This document shows positions 8,603 to 18,804 of a stretch of 64,000 bases of DNA, one piece after another. The stretch's first letter is position 1, and every line of letters starts with the position of its first letter. The notes beneath the pieces were generated by a model. That model saw nothing but the letters and a program-made list of their open reading frames with translations, did no database searches and was not told the origin of the DNA. This DNA is from Fibrobacter sp. UWH6 (GTDB lineage: Bacteria > Fibrobacterota > Fibrobacteria > Fibrobacterales > Fibrobacteraceae), in NCBI RefSeq assembly GCF_900142465.1, contig NZ_FRAX01000003.1:248001-312000 (forward strand), written 5' to 3'. Both the position numbers and the translations under genes were made by a program.

Positions 8603-11600
8603 ATGAGTAAAAGTTTCAAGAAACTAGTTGGAATTTTATTGTTTTTAGGCATGGCGGCATCCAGTGTAATTGCAGCCGACCTTCCAAACCTTGACAGGAC
8701 CGACAAGGTCCATGACCGTCGCTACCAGGACTCAGTCAACGTTTACGGCCGACGTTCTATTCGTCTGAACCAAAGTGGTTTTAGACCGCAGGATTACAAA
8801 TACGCCTATGTGGCCGACCCAAAGGCCACCAAGTTCTCTGTCGTTGACGCCAAGACGGGGGCAGAATCCTTTAGCGGATCATTAAGCCTAATCCGTTCTA
8901 ACGCCATCAAGCCAAACATTTGGATTAACGGAGCTTTTAATTCTCTTGAAAGCGTTTATGAATTCGGCGATACGACGGAAACAACCAATACAGAAAGTCT
9001 CTATAGGGCAGACTTCACCAAGTTATCCCCTACCACACCTGGCGAATACTTTGTCGTGGTGGGAAATGATACTTCAGCGACCTTCCATATCCATCCGTCT
9101 ATATACAACGCCATTCTTGAAAACTCTCTGAAGTTCTTCGGCATTCAACGTTGCGGAAATACGAAATCCCATTTCCATGGAGCATGCCATCTGCAGGACG
9201 GTTCCAGAGTAGGCCATGACTTGACAGGTGGCTGGCACGATTGCGGTGACCATTTCAAGGTTGCAGAAACCGTAGGCTATGCCTCATACGTTTTATCCAT
9301 GGTCTACCTCACCTACCAGGACAAGGCCGAAGACCGTTACGGGAACTCCTATGCCGACACGGTGTTTACCGATGGCATTCCCGACGTTCTGTACGAGGCC
9401 AAAGTCGGAACCGATTACATCATGAAGCTCTATAACGCTTCTGTGGAAGATGGTCTCATTGAAAAAGGCGATATGTATCATACCGTGGGCATGAGTGACT
9501 TTGACCATGCCTTCTGGGATTTGCCCGAACGTCAGGACAAACAGTCTCAGGCAAAAGGTGGTCCTGATCGACTGGTTCTCAAGGACATCGGAACGAACGT
9601 TGCCGGCGTTTATGCAGCGGCCCTGGCCAACGTTGCCGCAGGCTATAAAGTCTACGACCCCGATTATTCGGATTCCCTCCTAGAAGCAGCCAAGACAATC
9701 TATTCCAAGATTGTCAAGCCCACATTCATAAAATACGGAAGCGAAAAGGAAGGGGAATTTTCAGAAAAAGCCTGCGCTAGAAAAGGAAAGGCCACTTTCT
9801 ACAAGACCGATCCTACCGATCCAATCCAGTTTAATGGTAAGGGTTACTACTCCGGCATGGGTCTCTGCGAAGACGATGCGGCAGCGGCCGCCACCTCTCT
9901 TTGGTACGCAACCGGAGACACGACCTATAAATATGACTTGTTCAACAACAAGGAACTGAATGTCAATAGCCATGCCGTATATGACCTAGCCTTCTTTGAA
10001 GCTGGTTATCTGGGAACAGGTCCGGGTTTCAACAATTCCTGGGCAACAGACTATCAGAATCTTTTTGCCTATGTCCTGTTCTCGATCCAGAAATTGATTC
10101 TTAACGATCCGCAAGTTACAGCCAAGTACAACATTTCTGAAACGGAACGAGATGCACTCACAAAGCGAGTCATGGCCGCTTTCCGCAAGCAGATCCAAAC
10201 AAACACTAGCGGAGATTCCACCGCAGTTACCTATCCGGGATCCGCAGGAGAACCCAGAGAAAGCGAGACTAAGGTTCAAGTAACACCGCCCTACAACCTG
10301 GTATGGCCAGGCTTTGACTGGGGTGTTGTCCGTTACAATATGGGTTCGGCCGTCGCTGTGTTCCTTCTTTACGAACTGATGCAGGATGAACGCTACCTGA
10401 GAGTTTCTCTTGACAACATGTATTATGCATTAGGTGCAAACCCCTGGGATATTTCTCTGCTACTGGGCGCTGGCGACAAGAACCCGCAGCACCCCCATAA
10501 CCGAGCCGCCAACCCCGATGGATATAATGCAGGCGCAATGCCCTACAAGTACAAGTGCCCCATCGGCGCCCTCATGGGAGGACGTGAACCCACAAAGACA
10601 TTGATTGAAGACTGGAGCAAATTCACCTCTACAGAAACTTGCATTGACTTCTCTGCACAGCTTCTCTTCCCGGCTCAGAGTTTGGCACAAACCTTGCCCA
10701 TCGATGCAGAAGGTCCGCTGTTCAGCAACATTGCAGGCACTCCGATTTCTGACACAGAAGCCATTATTAGCTGGGACGCAAACGAAGTCGCCCTGGTAAC
10801 CGTATTCTACAACACCTCCCCCGATCTTTCTACCGCCAAGTCCGTGCAGCAATCAAAGGCAACCAAGGGCGGCGCCATTACCTTGGAAGGTCTGACCTTG
10901 GGTGAAACCTACTACTTCTTCCTGGAAGGTATGGACACCAAGCGCAATATGACCACCGATGACAATCATGGACAGTGGTACCAGTTTACCATGACCAAGG
11001 CCGCCACAACGATCAGCGGCGTAACCATCTGCCAGGTCGACAATAGGAGCGCAAAGATTTACTGGTGGTCTTCTGACCGCATGAATGGCGTTGTCAATTA
11101 CGGCACCTCCATGAGCGCCCTGAACGAAGCTCAAAATGCAGAAGGCGGAGCTGTTCTGTTCCACGAAGCAAAACTTACCGATTTACAGCCGGGCACGACA
11201 TACTACTTTACCGTTTCTTCAGGCATCACCACCGATAACAACGGCGGCACAGGTTACAGTTTCACAACGGATTCCTACGCCACCTACGCCGACCTGGAAA
11301 TATATATCAAGCCCAGTTCCTACCAGGCAGAATGCACCAACTGGCAAGACTGCCATGAATTCTTCATTTCTATATCCAACAACGATTCCATCAGCTTCCA
11401 TGATTTTGAAGTCAGACTCTATCTGGGTAAATCGTCAAACTTCCAGGTAATCACCTGGACTCCCCTTACCCAGAACTGGAATGGCAATGGAACCATGAAA
11501 TCGATCAAGGAGATTTCTTTCGGAAACCCCACTCCTACAAATGGCGAGTACTACCTGCCCATTACCATCAAGGATACCTTGAGCGTTTCGGGCCAGATGA

Positions 11601-14506
11601 TTTTCCAGGTCAAGTTTATGGATGGCGGAGCCACCTTCAAGGACTTTGATGGCGGCTGGTCCCTCATTCCCCATACAGCAAGCAGCGACCCGGCCTATTT
11701 CGCAGGCGTAGACCTTACACAGGCTCCCTACTTCACCGCCCAGGAAACTGAAGCGGTGGAAACCGATGCCAACGGCAACAAGGTTATTTCCTACGTGGAA
11801 GACCCCTACATCGTTGTTTACTATCACGGCAAGCATATCTACGGCTATGGCCCCGACTACACTCCGGAAAATGGTCCCCAGGTCAACCGCACCGTAGCCC
11901 TGAATTTCACCTCGCCCTTTATCAGCCCCCATTATTCTGTTGAAACAGTTGACTCCGCAATCTCCTATGTGGGATCCAGCACCGTAAGCCCCACAGGCTT
12001 CCTGGATGACCTGGAAATGAATGGAGTCTCCCAGGACTTCGTATACGACGCCTCTCCGCGTACCGACTCCTTCATCTTCAAGAAGGATTCCATTCTAGGT
12101 TACGGTAACAACTACGTAGAATGGGTCAGCTGGCACAACCATGGCGCCAATAAGAGTTCCCAGAATCAGTATGACTGCGCCTGCGCCATCTATAGGACCA
12201 ACGTAGAAGTCGACACCATTACAACCCCGCCGGAACAGCGCTATCTTGTTTTTGACAAGAAGCAGTATGTTACCTACAAGGGCGAAAATGGAGCCCACAA
12301 GGCCGAAGTTCACGTATCCCTGCTAGACAGTACAATGGCCCTTATGGATACGGTTAGCATTACGCTGGAACTGACTACAGACAACAATACGGTTCAGTTC
12401 TATGCCACCTATGATGCCACAATCTCTATTACCAGCATCACCCTGATTAATGGAGAAGCCACATTCTATGTCGCCTCCAGCATTGCAGACACGACCATAA
12501 TGTATGCCCGCAGCAGTGGCGGCTCCAAGATTGAGTACCAGCCAGCCTCTGCGGAACTATTCATTCAGGATCTGCCGCCCTGGCCCATTATCGAAGTGGC
12601 CAAGATGGTAGACACCGATTGCGACAACAAGCCAGACGCATTGAACATCACCCTGTCAAAGGCTTACGACGACAGTGCCTCCTTCATCGAGGTCAGATAC
12701 CTTTATAAGTCCGATACCCTTACAACAACCAATATCGTCAGCCAATCCGGAAAGGACATTGTCCTCGCTCTCAATATCAGCGACACCACAACGAACACGA
12801 ATCCCTCCGGATACATAGCCCTCCTCTCTAACTATAAGGGAGAAATCAAGAACGAGGAAGCTCAATACCTAGACGGTATCGCACCCACTTTGCTGTCAAT
12901 CTCCGTTCTGGAACGTATGGACACCGCGAAAACAGATAAGGTGTACATGAAGTTCAGCGAACCGATTTCGGCCCCCGGCGAAATCTGGCCCATCCAGCTT
13001 TTCGCAACGGATAAGTCGACTAAGGCAGAGGCCCCCACCGTCTTGTTCTCTCAGCTTTACAACGACTCCTTGAACGTTTGGGAATTCGAAATTGCCTTCA
13101 ACGCTGATGGCAGTTCCGCCGTAACAGAAGGCATGTTCGGCCAGCTGTTGACCACCAGTTCCATTACCGACAAGAGCGGCAACAAGGTATCTGAAGTCTG
13201 CGGGCAGCCCATCCTCCCCATAACTCTGAAGTTACTGCCAATCCCGCTGCAGTATGCAGTGATTTCCGACGCAGACGAAGACGGCTCTGCAGAACATATC
13301 GACCTGCAATACTCCCGAGCCATGGACAGAAAACACATTCCTGACCAGATATCCATTATCTTCGGCAAGGCAAAGCCGGAAACTCTGTGGGTTGCAGGCA
13401 CCTCCCTGACCTTCACTCCGGACAGTCTCTACGCAAGCCTGAATCTCCCTATTCCCTTCAGCTACGGTAACACAAGCGGTCCTTATGATGGAGGAACCAT
13501 CGGGATGAACAATGCAGGTAAGGTTGCACAGCACCTCGGTTCAGACGCATCCTACGAATCAAACGAAATTCTCGCAAAGGATTCTGTCGGTCCCGTGTTC
13601 GTGTCCGCACACCTCACAAGGACAGACAAGTTTGACCTGCTGGACATCGAAATTAGTGAACCGGTAAATATCCACGACATAAATCAAATTTTCTACCGCC
13701 AGAAAAATGGCGACGCGGATTCGGCAATCTATCAAAACACGATTCAGTCTTGCGCGCTACTCGGCGGAAATTCTCATATACAGGGAATCTACCTGCAGAA
13801 TGACAAGATTACCATTAACGACGGAAGTCTGCTCCGTATGCAGCCCAAGGAATTCAGCGCCCTGGTGGACCAGAACGGAAACACCCCCTCGCTGAACAAC
13901 CCCTGGATTCCTATTTCTGGTTCTGGTAATCCGACCATCAAGTTTGACATTCACCTCCGCGAACAGGTGACAAGACCCCTTGCTACCGACTTGAGCCTTC
14001 CCGGAAAGTCCGGTATAAGATTCTATGCACTTGACGTAAATACAAAAAAATTAGACCTTATAGAGAACGGTCAAATCGTTCAAACAGGAATCAGTCCCGA
14101 TCTTCTCCGTGGAGCCATCTGGGAAATCGAGATGGAAGTCCCCCGTGGAGCCTCCACTTCGGAATCTGCAGCATGGGACGCACTCACATTCAAACTTAAC
14201 ATGCCTATCTACTCCAACCTGGGCAGCTATGTTAACCGTTCCCTGGTTCGGTACGTCTTGACTTCCGACAAGCATCTGTCAACTGCCGGCAAGATAAAAC
14301 TCTACCTGGAATGGCCCAATATGGCAGTAACAGGCCTTCAGTCTGAAAATGGACGCTCTGTGGGAACAGGTGCCTACATATTCAAGGCTCAGATAGACTA
14401 CATTTTCACACCGAACCTGTCTAAGGATAGTAAGACAATCAGCAGATTCAATTACAAGGATTCCTACGACAAAACCGAAAAGTTTGGTGTAAAACGAGCA
14501 AAATAA
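8603..14506 (+). CDS. Second very large secreted GH9 cellulase
   Basis: 1967 residues from the ATG at 8603. An upstream GGGTAGGAG and a signal peptide ending SSVIAAD support this start over an earlier in-frame ATG at 8546, which lies inside the terminator hairpin. The order of modules parallels the previous gene. CelD_N (RLNQSGFRPQDYK) is followed by GH9 with GGWHDCGDH at 209-217 (D213, D216), HPHNR at 630-634 and E678 in STETCID. Fn3-like domains (about 700-890), a beta-rich CBM-like segment and Ig-like repeats with acidic DADEDG and DTDCDN turns follow. The C-terminal module ends FGVKRAK. Sequence divergence from the first GH9 is large, so this is an old duplication rather than a recent one. 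Its stop codon is 1 base from the next ATG, which suggests coupling to the kinase gene. Confidence 0.93.
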   Translation: MSKSFKKLVGILLFLGMAASSVIAADLPNLDRTDKVHDRRYQDSVNVYGRRSIRLNQSGFRPQDYKYAYVADPKATKFSVVDAKTGAESFSGSLSLIRSNAIKPNIWINGAFNSLESVYEFGDTTETTNTESLYRADFTKLSPTTPGEYFVVVGNDTSATFHIHPSIYNAILENSLKFFGIQRCGNTKSHFHGACHLQDGSRVGHDLTGGWHDCGDHFKVAETVGYASYVLSMVYLTYQDKAEDRYGNSYADTVFTDGIPDVLYEAKVGTDYIMKLYNASVEDGLIEKGDMYHTVGMSDFDHAFWDLPERQDKQSQAKGGPDRLVLKDIGTNVAGVYAAALANVAAGYKVYDPDYSDSLLEAAKTIYSKIVKPTFIKYGSEKEGEFSEKACARKGKATFYKTDPTDPIQFNGKGYYSGMGLCEDDAAAAATSLWYATGDTTYKYDLFNNKELNVNSHAVYDLAFFEAGYLGTGPGFNNSWATDYQNLFAYVLFSIQKLILNDPQVTAKYNISETERDALTKRVMAAFRKQIQTNTSGDSTAVTYPGSAGEPRESETKVQVTPPYNLVWPGFDWGVVRYNMGSAVAVFLLYELMQDERYLRVSLDNMYYALGANPWDISLLLGAGDKNPQHPHNRAANPDGYNAGAMPYKYKCPIGALMGGREPTKTLIEDWSKFTSTETCIDFSAQLLFPAQSLAQTLPIDAEGPLFSNIAGTPISDTEAIISWDANEVALVTVFYNTSPDLSTAKSVQQSKATKGGAITLEGLTLGETYYFFLEGMDTKRNMTTDDNHGQWYQFTMTKAATTISGVTICQVDNRSAKIYWWSSDRMNGVVNYGTSMSALNEAQNAEGGAVLFHEAKLTDLQPGTTYYFTVSSGITTDNNGGTGYSFTTDSYATYADLEIYIKPSSYQAECTNWQDCHEFFISISNNDSISFHDFEVRLYLGKSSNFQVITWTPLTQNWNGNGTMKSIKEISFGNPTPTNGEYYLPITIKDTLSVSGQMIFQVKFMDGGATFKDFDGGWSLIPHTASSDPAYFAGVDLTQAPYFTAQETEAVETDANGNKVISYVEDPYIVVYYHGKHIYGYGPDYTPENGPQVNRTVALNFTSPFISPHYSVETVDSAISYVGSSTVSPTGFLDDLEMNGVSQDFVYDASPRTDSFIFKKDSILGYGNNYVEWVSWHNHGANKSSQNQYDCACAIYRTNVEVDTITTPPEQRYLVFDKKQYVTYKGENGAHKAEVHVSLLDSTMALMDTVSITLELTTDNNTVQFYATYDATISITSITLINGEATFYVASSIADTTIMYARSSGGSKIEYQPASAELFIQDLPPWPIIEVAKMVDTDCDNKPDALNITLSKAYDDSASFIEVRYLYKSDTLTTTNIVSQSGKDIVLALNISDTTTNTNPSGYIALLSNYKGEIKNEEAQYLDGIAPTLLSISVLERMDTAKTDKVYMKFSEPISAPGEIWPIQLFATDKSTKAEAPTVLFSQLYNDSLNVWEFEIAFNADGSSAVTEGMFGQLLTTSSITDKSGNKVSEVCGQPILPITLKLLPIPLQYAVISDADEDGSAEHIDLQYSRAMDRKHIPDQISIIFGKAKPETLWVAGTSLTFTPDSLYASLNLPIPFSYGNTSGPYDGGTIGMNNAGKVAQHLGSDASYESNEILAKDSVGPVFVSAHLTRTDKFDLLDIEISEPVNIHDINQIFYRQKNGDADSAIYQNTIQSCALLGGNSHIQGIYLQNDKITINDGSLLRMQPKEFSALVDQNGNTPSLNNPWIPISGSGNPTIKFDIHLREQVTRPLATDLSLPGKSGIRFYALDVNTKKLDLIENGQIVQTGISPDLLRGAIWEIEMEVPRGASTSESAAWDALTFKLNMPIYSNLGSYVNRSLVRYVLTSDKHLSTAGKIKLYLEWPNMAVTGLQSENGRSVGTGAYIFKAQIDYIFTPNLSKDSKTISRFNYKDSYDKTEKFGVKRAK

Positions 14507-14507
14507 A

Positions 14508-16877
14508 ATGTCCGAGATTATCTACTCAGATTCCCCATACTTGTTAATTCTATCGGCAATAGCACTTGTGCTATCCTGCTATTTTCCGACAATGCTCGGA
14601 AACAAGATGACGGTTCAGCTGATACCGAAGCCGCTCCGTCGTCTGATCTTGATTAACATCGTCTGGAACCTGTGTAGTATCATCGGCATTCTCTTTTTTA
14701 GCGGAATCATGGAACCCGGTTCATCGGCTCATATCGGGCGCCAGATTGTATTCGGGATCCAGGCTCTCGCCTGGATTAGAGTCGGTAATGAATGCTACCA
14801 TATTGGAGAACAGGTATCGTTCAAGAAGCACGAAAAATTCCGCACCCTATCCAACACCATCGGAACTATTATCATCCTAGCATTAACTCTATTGCTAGCG
14901 ATTGCTCCCGAAGCTTTGACCAGTTTGACTTTTTGGGAAATCCAGCCGTTTAAGGAACGTCCAATTTTCATTGCATTCGTTCTTATATACATGGTCTTCC
15001 TGTTGCCCAGCTACATAGCCGTCATTTATCAACTGGGACGAAACGGACTCAGCTCCATCAACGTCGTGGCGGCCAAGACCAGTTCTTACATGGGTGTGTC
15101 CTTCGCTATCATTGCGGCTCTGGCCTTCTGTTTCGACATCATCATTCCCTTGCTGAAGGGAGTCTATACCGGCCCCGAAAAATTCATACCGGGCACAACG
15201 CAGCTCATGATCTGGAACCAGTTCATGGCGGTATTCCTCACTCTTCTTTGCGGTCAATACTACACCTCGGTATCTTATAAAAATAAAAGTTCCTACTGGT
15301 TAGTTAACAAGCTGATCAGCAAGATGGAAGAAGGCATCATCTATTTCGATGACAACGGACAAATCGAGCATGCCAACCAGGGCGCCGCTAAGTTGTTAGG
15401 AATTTCCACGACCAACATGAAAGGTCGTTCCATCAAGAGTATCTTCCCGCCCAGTCTGGAATTCTTCAAGGAAACGGTCTACAACGACATTCGCATTACC
15501 ATCAACGGCGAGACGCACTCTTTCAAGATTCATTTCTTCAAGAACAGTCAGACCTTGACCACCGTGCTGAACATCGCCTTTTTTGTAGACCAGTCAAAGA
15601 CCTTGCTCCTACAGCAAAATTTGAAGACGTTGAACGACCAGTATGTGGAATACACTCACGACCTCGTCCGTTACCAGGACCGTCTAAATAGAGAAGCCAG
15701 CATCAAGGCCGAAAAGGAAAACGTCCTGAACACCTTGATTAACGCGCTCCCCTTTAGAGTGTGGTACAAGAACGAACTGGGTGTCTACCAGAAACAGAAT
15801 CAGCTGGATCTAGAAAAGAACGGTGCCCGCGAAGGCGCCAGCGATGACGCTCAGGACATTACCAGTTTTGAACGGGATGCAAGAGAACTGGGCGAAGTCC
15901 GCGTACACCCCTCCATCGAAGATAAGGACGGCAAGGAGATTACCCAGGACGAAGCCAACGCGCTGGCCAAGAATGGGGAATCCTACGGATTCTTCGACAA
16001 CATGTACATTCCTATTATCCAGGGCAAGGCCCCCTACAAGACCCTGTGTATCAAGGTGGACATGACGGAACAGCGCAGACTGGAACAGGAACGTAACATG
16101 CTCCGCGAACAGAAGTTCATCCATTCCCGCCTCGAAGAATTGGGTACTATGTGCGGTGCATTCGCCCATGACTACAACAACATTCTCGGTTCCCAGATTG
16201 GGTTCTGCCAACTTGCCCAGGAAATGCTTCCCGAAGGACACCAAGCCAGCATGTTCATCGCCGAAGCCCTGAAGGCCGCCCAGCGAGGCAAGACATCCCT
16301 AGAAGAACTGTTGAACGCCATCCGCGGAAACGCCAGCGCTGCAACGCCGGCCATGGTGTTCTCTCCCTACATGATTATCGAAGATGTGGTTAAGAAGGTT
16401 TCGCTGACTCTTCCGCCCAACATTACGCTGAACAGCCGAGAACTGGACCACAGCCTAAAAATCAAGGGCATCGTCGCCTCTTTGGACCGCATCATAAGCA
16501 ACATGGCCAACAACGCTATTTTCGCCATGAAGAAGACCGGAGGCACCCTGACATTCACCCTCCACCAGGCAATTCTGGAAAAGGAACTGATTACCCCCTA
16601 TGCGCCCCCCGTACCGGCAGGACAATACGCCCAGATGGACATTTCGGATACCGGCAGCGGCATGGATTCGGGAACCCTGGAACGCATATTCGCCCCCTTC
16701 TTTACCACCAAGGCACCGGGCGAAGGCCTGGGATTGGGCCTTTCTTCGGCCCTAAGACTGCTAAAAGAGGGAAATGCGTACTTCACTGTGCATACAACCT
16801 TAGGTAAGGGCACAACTTTTAATCTATATTGGCCTTTGTATATAGAAAGTGAAACTGAAACGAAGAAGGAGGACTAA
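14508..16877 (+). CDS. Membrane PAS histidine kinase of the NtrB type
   Basis: 789 residues. About seven hydrophobic segments span residues 10-255. A PAS-like domain (about 265-370) precedes a second PAS-like or linker segment (about 400-520). The dimerisation/phosphoacceptor motif is FAHDYNNIL with H554. The ATPase domain has the N box at 665-670 (NMANNA), the DTGSGM loop, and GEGLGLGLS. HDYNNIL and the N box are characteristic of NtrB-like kinases, which partner sigma54 activators. It sits 1 base after a GH9 gene and its last codons contain the ribosome binding site of the next gene, a receiver protein. The signal is unknown; a role in sensing cellulose breakdown or nutrient state is inference from position. 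Confidence 0.9.
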   Translation: MSEIIYSDSPYLLILSAIALVLSCYFPTMLGNKMTVQLIPKPLRRLILINIVWNLCSIIGILFFSGIMEPGSSAHIGRQIVFGIQALAWIRVGNECYHIGEQVSFKKHEKFRTLSNTIGTIIILALTLLLAIAPEALTSLTFWEIQPFKERPIFIAFVLIYMVFLLPSYIAVIYQLGRNGLSSINVVAAKTSSYMGVSFAIIAALAFCFDIIIPLLKGVYTGPEKFIPGTTQLMIWNQFMAVFLTLLCGQYYTSVSYKNKSSYWLVNKLISKMEEGIIYFDDNGQIEHANQGAAKLLGISTTNMKGRSIKSIFPPSLEFFKETVYNDIRITINGETHSFKIHFFKNSQTLTTVLNIAFFVDQSKTLLLQQNLKTLNDQYVEYTHDLVRYQDRLNREASIKAEKENVLNTLINALPFRVWYKNELGVYQKQNQLDLEKNGAREGASDDAQDITSFERDARELGEVRVHPSIEDKDGKEITQDEANALAKNGESYGFFDNMYIPIIQGKAPYKTLCIKVDMTEQRRLEQERNMLREQKFIHSRLEELGTMCGAFAHDYNNILGSQIGFCQLAQEMLPEGHQASMFIAEALKAAQRGKTSLEELLNAIRGNASAATPAMVFSPYMIIEDVVKKVSLTLPPNITLNSRELDHSLKIKGIVASLDRIISNMANNAIFAMKKTGGTLTFTLHQAILEKELITPYAPPVPAGQYAQMDISDTGSGMDSGTLERIFAPFFTTKAPGEGLGLGLSSALRLLKEGNAYFTVHTTLGKGTTFNLYWPLYIESETETKKED

Positions 16878-16878
16878 T

Positions 16879-17253
16879 ATGTCCACTATTTTGGTTATCG
16901 ATGACGACGAACAGTTCAACCTGATGTTGAAATCCGCTCTTGAAATCAAGGGCTATTCCGTCGAAACAGCCTCTAACGGTAAGGACGCCAAGGCCCTTTA
17001 CCAGAACAAGACTTATGACGTGATCATCACCGACATCATCATGCCGGATGTTGACGGTTACGAAGTCATCCTGGACCTCCGTCGCCTGAACATGAGCGAC
17101 CGTACCATCGCCGTTAGCGGTGGTGGCAGAACTGCAGCCGACGACTATCTGATTACCGCACAGCACTTCGATGTTGCCGCTACCTTCAACAAGCCGGTGG
17201 ACCTGCAGGCTCTCCGCGCCAAGGTAGAAGAAATCATCAAGGCTCACGCCTAA
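16879..17253 (+). CDS. Stand-alone receiver-domain response regulator
   Basis: 124 residues, a single CheY-like receiver domain. The start at 16879 is fixed by the strong AAGGAGG at 16866-16872, inside the end of the kinase gene. Visible receiver residues are the acidic cluster VIDDDE, the phosphoacceptor Asp in VIITDIIMPDVDGYE, and the conserved Lys in FNKPVDL. No output domain is present, so it may relay phosphate or act by protein contact. It lies between a histidine kinase and a sigma54 activator whose own receiver lacks the phosphoacceptor. It is therefore the likely direct substrate of the kinase, though this is inference. Confidence 0.92.
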   Translation: MSTILVIDDDEQFNLMLKSALEIKGYSVETASNGKDAKALYQNKTYDVIITDIIMPDVDGYEVILDLRRLNMSDRTIAVSGGGRTAADDYLITAQHFDVAATFNKPVDLQALRAKVEEIIKAHA

Positions 17254-17277
17254 TCGGTTGTTTAGGTTCAGTAGTCC

Positions 17278-18804
17278 ATGAACATCCTGATCGCTGACTT
17301 TGATCAGAAATTTATCAGCGACATCCAGCGTTCCTGGTCTGTAGCAGGCACCAACCTGCGTACTTGCAGTACCGAGAGCGAACTCATGCCTATTGCAAAA
17401 GAAGGTTCGATAGACCTTGCGTTTATCGAGGTTCCTTTCTTGATGCAAGACAATATGGATATGGTGAGCTACCTCAAGGAACGCCACCCGGGAATTGAAA
17501 TTTTTGTACTGTGCGATGACCGCAACTGGCAGGGAGCAGCCAGCGCCATCACCCGCGGAGCCAACAGTTTCTTAAAGAAACCCGTAACGCTTTCGCTACT
17601 GGAAAGCACCGCACAGAAAATCCAGGCTCAGCTTCAGAACAAGTCCAACAACCAGCTCATGGAGTCTCAGGTGCTGGACAGCCTTTTGGGAAACACTCCC
17701 GAAATGCGAAAGATTCTGAAGACGGTCTACAAGATCGCCCCTACCAACAGCACAGTCCTCATCACCGGCGAATCCGGTTCCGGCAAGGAATTCCTGGCCA
17801 ACGTGGTACACCGCTACAGCAAGCGAGCCAACGAGCCCTTCGTAGCCGTAAACTGCGGAGCCATTCCCGAGAACCTTGTGGAAAGTGAATTGTTCGGTAG
17901 CAAGAAGGGAGCCTACACCGGCTCTACCACCGACAAGAAGGGCTTGTTCGAATCCGCCAACGGAGGCACGCTCTTCCTTGATGAAGTGGGCGAACTTTCT
18001 CCTGCGACCCAAGTCAAGTTGCTGCGATTCTTGCAGAGTCATGAAATTCGCAGGGTAGGCGAAACCGAAGCCCGCTACCTGGACGTTCGCATTATCGCCG
18101 CCACCAACAGGAACCTGCAAGACCGCATGGTCAGCGGAAATTTCCGCGAAGACCTGTACTACCGACTGAACACGTTCCATCTGCAATTGCCGCCCCTTCG
18201 CGAACGAAAGGCTGCGCTTCCCAACCTGATTAAATACTTTATTCTAAAGAACAAGGAAAGTCAGGGCAAGGATATCGTAGATGTGGAACCGGCGGCCTTG
18301 TATGCCCTGACCAAATACCCCTACCCCGGCAACATCCGTGAACTGGAAAATATTCTGGAACACGCCATCGTGCTATCCGAGGGGGGCATCATCCGTTTCG
18401 AAGACCTCCCCGAAAACGTCCAGAACGTTTCCCGAGAAGCTACCGTCGCTATTCCCCATATCAAGCGGGAAGCAGACAGCGAGACTGAAGAATCTGCTGA
18501 GCAGAATGCCGCCACGGAATCTATCGATTACGGAACGGTGGTTTTCAACGCCCCGATCAGCCCCATTGCCATCGCCCACGAAAGCAGCCCCGCAACGCCG
18601 ACTGTCGCCGCCCCCGCAGCAGCACCCGTCGAAGAAAACGACGACCTGATTACCCTCGAGGAAATGGAACGTCGATATATCCTTCGTGCCCTCAGCGTCT
18701 GCAAGAACAACAAGACCCTGGTCTGCAGCAAACTAGGCATCAGCCGCGCCACCCTATGGCGCAAGCTTAAAGACCTCAAGATTGAAATGAACGGGGAAGA
18801 TTAG
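17278..18804 (+). CDS. Sigma54-dependent activator with a degenerate receiver
   Basis: 508 residues in NtrC-like order. A receiver-like domain (1-120) has the Asp pair ADFD and the late Lys in LKKPV. At the phosphoacceptor position it reads FIEVPF, with Glu in place of Asp. The AAA+ domain (about 135-375) has Walker A GESGSGKE (164-171) and the sigma54-contact loop GAYTGS (211-216; the consensus is GAFTGA). Walker B LFLDE and the arginine-bearing FREDLYYRL follow. After a Pro/Ala-rich linker, a Fis-type HTH (about 465-508) ends the protein. Glu may mimic the phosphorylated state or the domain may be regulated by the adjacent stand-alone receiver. Its targets are unknown; one good sigma54 promoter in the window lies upstream of the porin gene (58705-58720). 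Confidence 0.92.
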   Translation: MNILIADFDQKFISDIQRSWSVAGTNLRTCSTESELMPIAKEGSIDLAFIEVPFLMQDNMDMVSYLKERHPGIEIFVLCDDRNWQGAASAITRGANSFLKKPVTLSLLESTAQKIQAQLQNKSNNQLMESQVLDSLLGNTPEMRKILKTVYKIAPTNSTVLITGESGSGKEFLANVVHRYSKRANEPFVAVNCGAIPENLVESELFGSKKGAYTGSTTDKKGLFESANGGTLFLDEVGELSPATQVKLLRFLQSHEIRRVGETEARYLDVRIIAATNRNLQDRMVSGNFREDLYYRLNTFHLQLPPLRERKAALPNLIKYFILKNKESQGKDIVDVEPAALYALTKYPYPGNIRELENILEHAIVLSEGGIIRFEDLPENVQNVSREATVAIPHIKREADSETEESAEQNAATESIDYGTVVFNAPISPIAIAHESSPATPTVAAPAAAPVEENDDLITLEEMERRYILRALSVCKNNKTLVCSKLGISRATLWRKLKDLKIEMNGED

